From a virus, in IMG/VR virus record IMGVR_UViG_3300030019_000106, positions 1 to 34,416 of that record: DNA of 34,416 bases; one strand, 5' to 3'. Below the pieces are notes generated by a model. It ran no database searches. It saw only the letters and a program-made list of their open reading frames with translations, and was not told the origin of the DNA. Shown here piece after piece: positions 30,770 to 34,416 of the stretch (positions are counted from its first letter, which is position 1; the number at the start of each line of letters is the position of its first letter). A program made the translations under genes and the position numbers.

Positions 30770-31798
30770 TTGGCTACTTTAAAACAAGATTTTAATAGAT
30801 TATACGCTTCAGAACAACTGAAATATACTTCTTTAGCACTAAAAGAAATGCCGTTGACTACAAGTGGTAGTGTAACATGGATTAGTACAAGTAGCGGAGC
30901 AACATATAATTCAACAAGTGGAGAATTAGGGTTAACGACTTTATTACAGAATGTATTAAAAAATTATATTGTTGGGGCAAGTGAATTTAATGGGAAATTA
31001 GATATTTTAAATCTATTAAGTGAAATTAAAAAAATAGATGGTGCAGGAAGTGGGATTGATGCCGACACATTGGGAGGGTACGCCGCTTCTTATTTTATGA
31101 CCTCAGCGTCAGTTTCGGCTACAACAAGCAATATAACTTATTATGTTTCAAAAACGGGTAACAATTCTAACAATGGATTAACATCAGGAACAGCATTTTT
31201 AACAATTCAGAAAGCAATAGATAATTTACCTACAATAATAAACCACGATATAATTATAAACGTGGCAAATGGAGATTACTCTGAAGTTGTAACAATTAAA
31301 AAAATAGGAAATGGTAGTATATCTATTACTGCTGCCACGGTTAGTGACATAGATGATATAAATTGTTATTTTAAGAATAAATTAATTATCAATACCAGTT
31401 CCGTTGAACTTAAATTTAACTACATGGCATTCAACCCTCACGCAACGGGCATAGGGATTAGTATTACAGGAACAAGAGCTACTTTTAACCGTTGCTATTT
31501 TGAAGGTGGCGATTTAGATTTAAGTGGGGATACTAACATAATCCTAAAAGCAGACAAATCTAATGTAACCATCAACAACAACAGTTATATAGTACGCAAT
31601 GACCCTTCTAGTTATCATTCAGATATAGGAGCTATATATGCATTATCAAGCCATTTGTCTCTTTCAAGAACTACATTTGAGTCAAATACATATGCTGTTG
31701 TATCTGATTACAGTGTTGTTTTTAGCTCAAATTGTTCATATGACGACAACGATGTGAACCGACTTGCGAGAAACGGTGGACAATTTTTCGTATCGTAG
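30770..31798 (+). CDS. Tailspike/fibre with right-handed beta-helix
   Basis: About 342 residues from TTG 30770, 9 nt after AAAGGAG; an in-frame GTG at 30761 touches that site. The N-terminal 115 residues include the linker motif IDADTLGGYAASYFM, common in phage fibre shafts. From TYYVSKTGNNSNNGLTSGT on, the sequence matches the start of pectate-lyase-like beta-helix domains, with repeated short strands and Asn ladders (KSNVTINNNSYIV, SLSRTTFESNTYAVVS). It should trimerise and bind, or cleave, a surface polysaccharide. No catalytic residues can be assigned by eye. Confidence 0.75.
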   Translation: MATLKQDFNRLYASEQLKYTSLALKEMPLTTSGSVTWISTSSGATYNSTSGELGLTTLLQNVLKNYIVGASEFNGKLDILNLLSEIKKIDGAGSGIDADTLGGYAASYFMTSASVSATTSNITYYVSKTGNNSNNGLTSGTAFLTIQKAIDNLPTIINHDIIINVANGDYSEVVTIKKIGNGSISITAATVSDIDDINCYFKNKLIINTSSVELKFNYMAFNPHATGIGISITGTRATFNRCYFEGGDLDLSGDTNIILKADKSNVTINNNSYIVRNDPSSYHSDIGAIYALSSHLSLSRTTFESNTYAVVSDYSVVFSSNCSYDDNDVNRLARNGGQFFVS

Positions 31799-31825
31799 AA
31801 AACAGTATAGAAAGGGGTAAAAACT

Positions 31826-32119
31826 TTGAAAGCATATATTTTTAACAAAGAAAACAACAAAGTAAAATGTGTATTTGATAAGGTAAGTAAAGTTGAAGGC
31901 AAAAAAATACAGTTTGAAGACGGTAGTTTTTGCGAAGTCGGAGACAACGTAGATTTTATTGTTTCAGAGTTTTTTTATGTTGTAGGTGATACTGTTTCAA
32001 ATAAAGTAAAAGATCACAAATCGAAATTTGAAGCTGTTGAAAGTCCTGATGTAGTAGCTTTGAAAAAACAAATCGCAGTATTGCAGAAAACAGTAGACGA
32101 ACTTTTAACTTCAAAATAA
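31826..32119 (+). CDS. Small protein after tailspike, possible trimeric tip or chaperone
   Basis: A 97-residue protein starting TTG 31826 after AAAGGGG. A small beta domain (AYIFNKENNKVKCVFDKVSK) is followed by a heptad-patterned C-terminus (VVALKKQIAVLQKTVDELLT) that should form a coiled coil. Such small genes next to tailspikes often assist folding or attach fibres. Function is not known. Confidence 0.55.
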   Translation: MKAYIFNKENNKVKCVFDKVSKVEGKKIQFEDGSFCEVGDNVDFIVSEFFYVVGDTVSNKVKDHKSKFEAVESPDVVALKKQIAVLQKTVDELLTSK

Positions 32120-32134
32120 TGAAACAAACATATA

Positions 32135-32183
32135 ATTAATAACCAATAGTCAAACTAAAGAAGTCTGATTATTGGTTATTAAT
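32135..32183 (+). repeat. Long stem-loop between tail genes
   Basis: ATTAATAACCAATA (32135-32148) pairs perfectly with TATTGGTTATTAAT (32170-32183). Pairing continues inward (G-U, TCA/TGA, ACT/AGT with one mismatch), leaving a 5-nt loop. There is no T run after it, so it may be a processing or stability element rather than a terminator. Confidence 0.7.
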
Positions 32184-32202
32184 ATTAAGAAAGGAGAATT
32201 CT

Positions 32203-32871
32203 ATGGCAACAGCATCAGCTTGGGGAATATATATAGGAAGCAATGTTTTAAATGTGCCTTATGATTTAGGGACTAAAGTGGCAAACAGCAAAACAGAATG
32301 TCCTATAGATTTTTATGAACAAGATTTGGCAGATATAAACAGTATACCAGTTCCTACCGATGCTTCATGGATAAAAAATATTTCACAAGAAGATATAGAC
32401 TTGCTGAAATATAATAATTCTTTGAATATATTTACAAAAGATACCTTGTTGGGTACAAAAACAAAAAGCGTTTTATTTGAAGTGGATTTTTCAAGCATAT
32501 GTACAAAATTATATGGCGGGGTTAATGCTACTTTTAAAAGTAATATATTAGCTTCCACGATTACTATGTTTGCAAATGGAATGGGATATAACTCAGGAGC
32601 ATCGGCTAACGGGTTAACCTTAAAGATATGGAACGGCACAGCATATGAGAGTTTGGGAAGCAATATTGATTCTGCTATTCAAAAGCAAGTATTAAGTTTT
32701 AATAATACACATGTAAATAGTAGCAACAAATTATATTTTGTTTTGCTCTCAACATATCCTTGTTATAACGAAATATTAAGAAGTTCAATTTCAATATCTT
32801 ACATGAACTTAGACTTGAAACTTAATAAAACAGCAGATGCAATATCTCCTATTACAATCAATCTAATATAA
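32203..32871 (+). CDS. Putative minor tail or fibre protein
   Basis: A 222-residue protein with GGAG before ATG 32203. An N-terminal beta part (GIYIGSNVLNVPYDLG) and a central charged segment (WIKNISQEDIDLLKYNN) precede a strand-rich C-terminal half (GLTLKIWNGTAYESLGS, KLYFVLLSTYP). It lies among tail fibre genes and shares their composition. No family is recognised. Confidence 0.5.
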   Translation: MATASAWGIYIGSNVLNVPYDLGTKVANSKTECPIDFYEQDLADINSIPVPTDASWIKNISQEDIDLLKYNNSLNIFTKDTLLGTKTKSVLFEVDFSSICTKLYGGVNATFKSNILASTITMFANGMGYNSGASANGLTLKIWNGTAYESLGSNIDSAIQKQVLSFNNTHVNSSNKLYFVLLSTYPCYNEILRSSISISYMNLDLKLNKTADAISPITINLI

Positions 32872-32957
32872 TCACATACAATTAATAATCAAAGGTTAAA
32901 AAGAAATTGCGTAGGTTGCAACGCAAGGTATCTAATAAATACCGACTAAATATAAAA

Positions 32958-33040
32958 AAGGAGGAAGTTACGTTAAACAAGCAATATTATAAAATTCGAA
33001 AAATATTTGGTTTTATAAGTTTTACGTAGCGACATAAACT
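32958..33040 (+). promoter_or_regulatory. Leader with distant ribosome binding site and large hairpin
   Basis: A strong AAGGAGG (32958-32964) is 76 nt before ATG 33041, far too distant to act directly. Between them TACGTTAAAC (32969-32978) pairs with GTTTTACGTA (33019-33028), one mismatch, and TTATAAAA (32987-32994) with TTTTATAA (33011-33018). Folding would bring the site to about 16 nt from the ATG. No start codon with a useful frame lies nearer to the site. The upstream part (32872-32957) holds only small hairpins. Confidence 0.45.
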
Positions 33041-33397
33041 ATGGGAATAAAATCAGTAGGTTTAAATTATATGTTGGATCAGTTAAAAGTAAGTGGCAAA
33101 ATTGCGTACATGGCACTGTTTACGGACGATGCTGCAACCGTAGAGGTGAGCGGAGGTTCACCTGCTTATGCGAGGAAAGCAGTTACATGGGATGCAGCAG
33201 GAACAGGTGGAGCAGGAAAGCTTCAACTAAACAACACTTTGCCATCGTTCGATGTACCAGCCTGCACAATCCGAGCGATTGGGTTTTATGATACCCTAAC
33301 CGCAGGAACTCAGGCTGTAATGTTTACCGCAGTGCCAGAGGTATTTGCAGCACAGGGAACATATACTATTACAGGAGGCTCAATCACCTCGTCATAA
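33041..33397 (+). CDS. Phage tail fibre protein (small, gp53-like pattern)
   Basis: A 118-residue protein. The pattern ALFTDDAATVEVSGGSPAYAR ... AVTW ... VPACTIRAIGFYDTLTAG ... ITSS matches small tail fibre-associated proteins found in many Gram-positive and proteobacterial phages (ALYTxxP-x-GTEVSGGxYARQAVTF type). A TAA at 33035 blocks any upstream in-frame start, so ATG 33041 is the start despite the absence of an adjacent ribosome binding site. Codon use is visibly less AT-rich than in the preceding genes, which suggests recent acquisition. Confidence 0.75.
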   Translation: MGIKSVGLNYMLDQLKVSGKIAYMALFTDDAATVEVSGGSPAYARKAVTWDAAGTGGAGKLQLNNTLPSFDVPACTIRAIGFYDTLTAGTQAVMFTAVPEVFAAQGTYTITGGSITSS

Positions 33398-33438
33398 AAT
33401 AAACTTGTTAAATTTAATGTCAGAAAGGTGGTGAGTAA

Positions 33439-34416
33439 ATGGCAACTTTTAACGGGCAAGTTACGGCATCGGCAGACAGTGGTTATATATATCCAAGTTC
33501 CCTTGATACAACGGAAGGTTGGTGTGGATGGGATGGATCGGCACTTAACAACGCTTTTTCAAGATTTGTAAATGTAACGATACCAAAGGGCGCAACGATA
33601 ACAAGCGCATACATCCAGTATAGGGCTGTGTCTTCAATAGGTCTTGCAAACGTACAGACAAGCATATACATGAGTAAGGAGGCTAATCCAACTTCTCCAA
33701 ACACATACGCAGCCTACAACGCCAAGCCAACTACAACTGCGTTTGCGAATTGGGATGCTCCTCCTGCATGGGTGTCTGGAACATGGTATGGCTCTCTGGT
33801 CGACATTTCTTCTGTTGTGCAAGAGATTGTTAACCAATCAGGATGGGTAAGCGGAAATGCAATGCTTGTGCTACATAAAAATAGAAAGCCTTCGGGATCA
33901 CAATCAACTTTGACTTATAACGTGCATTCTCAAGGTTCTTCTTATGCGCCTAAACTGGTGATTAACTACACGACGACAGTATTTAAATCCTTTGCCATAA
34001 CAAACAGCAACACGTTGTCTATTATAGGTAAGAAAAACGCATCAATGAATATATCTATAACAAACAGCAATAGCGTGGTTGTATTCAGTAAAAATAGGTC
34101 AAGCTCATTTGATATAACAAGCAGCAATAGCGTATCAATAACCGAGAAAAAGACAGCTAAAGCTCAAGCATTTATAACAAATGACAACATATTGTTTACT
34201 TTAGGAAAGAAAAAGGCAACATTAACTTTTAATATAACAAATAATAGTGACATTGATATCACAAACGGAAAAATTAGAGTGGCGGGCGATACCATAGCTC
34301 ATTCATTTATATTTAAAAATATATCATTGTCTTATGACGACGGAGATAACAAAGAAAGATATTTTGCGGTAATAAAGAAAAATTCAACCAACAAATATGT
34401 GTTCCTAAAAACAAGT
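33439..34416 (+). CDS. Tail fibre/adhesin with DNRLRE-like domain and 20-residue repeats, 3' partial
   Basis: The frame runs open from ATG 33439 (AAAGGTGGTGAG upstream) to the right edge: 326 residues visible, end missing. Residues 1 to about 180 have the pattern of a DNRLRE/carbohydrate-binding domain (VNVTIPKGATITSAYIQYRA, DISSVVQEIVNQSGWVSG, APKLVINYTTT). From residue about 185, five repeats of 19-20 residues start with (F)xIT(N/S)xN and end in KK, predicted to make a thin beta-solenoid shaft. A different sequence starts near residue 288. GC is higher in the first 500 nt than in the repeat part. It probably binds a host surface polymer. Confidence 0.8.
   Translation, partial: MATFNGQVTASADSGYIYPSSLDTTEGWCGWDGSALNNAFSRFVNVTIPKGATITSAYIQYRAVSSIGLANVQTSIYMSKEANPTSPNTYAAYNAKPTTTAFANWDAPPAWVSGTWYGSLVDISSVVQEIVNQSGWVSGNAMLVLHKNRKPSGSQSTLTYNVHSQGSSYAPKLVINYTTTVFKSFAITNSNTLSIIGKKNASMNISITNSNSVVVFSKNRSSSFDITSSNSVSITEKKTAKAQAFITNDNILFTLGKKKATLTFNITNNSDIDITNGKIRVAGDTIAHSFIFKNISLSYDDGDNKERYFAVIKKNSTNKYVFLKTS
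33997..34293 (+). repeat. Five tandem 60-nt repeats in tail fibre gene
   Basis: The ITNSN-type unit starts at 33997, 34057, 34114, 34174 and 34234, i.e. spacing 60, 57, 60 and 60 nt. The DNA is similar in the first three (ATAACAAACAGCAA-like) and diverges in the last two. Confidence 0.85.

Noticed and set aside
32872-33040. Sixth group I intron or remnant
   Set aside because: A CCGACTA string resembles the R element but no matching TAGTC strand or exon pairing follows, and no protein is interrupted.
356-33837. Minus-strand open frames
   Set aside because: All overlap well-supported + strand genes, lack ribosome binding sites and give low-complexity products typical of shadows in AT-rich DNA.
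33997-34293. CRISPR-like array
   Set aside because: The 57-60-nt units lie in frame within a coding region and code for a fibre repeat; there are no spacers.
1-34416. Circular closure of the window (last fibre gene running into position 1)
   Set aside because: Joining would stop the fibre gene after one codon and leave the deacetylase without any start codon, so I treated both ends as cuts.
1-34416. tRNA genes, integrase or attachment site
   Set aside because: No cloverleaf with a GTTCRANTC-like arm and no recombinase or att-like repeat was seen.

Overview
The window is a late (structural and lysis) region of an AT-rich tailed phage or prophage. All genes lie on the + strand. Strong AGGAGG-type ribosome binding sites, frequent TTG starts, AT-rich codons, a clostridial-type amidase and standard stop codons point to a Gram-positive, Clostridia-like host. 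No tail sheath gene is present and the tape measure protein is very long, so a siphovirus is most likely. Host and morphology are inferences from sequence features only.

Layout from left to right: the 3' end of a tail-associated CE4 polysaccharide deacetylase (2-1264). The packaging and head block follows: small and large terminase, portal, a small DUF5659-like protein, a free-standing homing endonuclease, a capsid protease-scaffold with a nested in-frame scaffold start, decoration protein, major capsid protein, and five connector or completion proteins (1444-13600). Next is the major tail protein gene, split by two group I introns (13620-15117), then a possible short structured RNA or attenuator (15139-15319). 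The lysis block holds an amidase, a papain-like cysteine protease and three small membrane proteins (15362-18201). A lipoprotein 'moron' with its own promoter and terminator lies at 18413-18862. The tail resumes with a chaperone-like gene, a minor protein and a tape measure gene broken by three group I introns, one carrying a homing endonuclease (18908-27068). Distal tail, hub, tailspike and fibre genes run to the right edge (27145-34416, last gene cut).

The main result is that two apparently broken tail genes are intact once five group I introns are removed. I placed the junctions from reading frame, the U at the 5' splice site, the terminal G of the intron, P1/P10 pairings with the exons, P7 core pairings and continuity of the protein. 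Spliced products are about 268 aa (major tail protein) and 1749 aa (tape measure). All five introns lie in the two genes that build the tail tube and set its length. The lysis block sits inside the tail module, between the major tail protein and the tape measure, rather than after the fibres as is more usual.

No tRNA, CRISPR array, integrase, repressor or replication gene is visible, so nothing here decides between a lytic and a temperate lifestyle.
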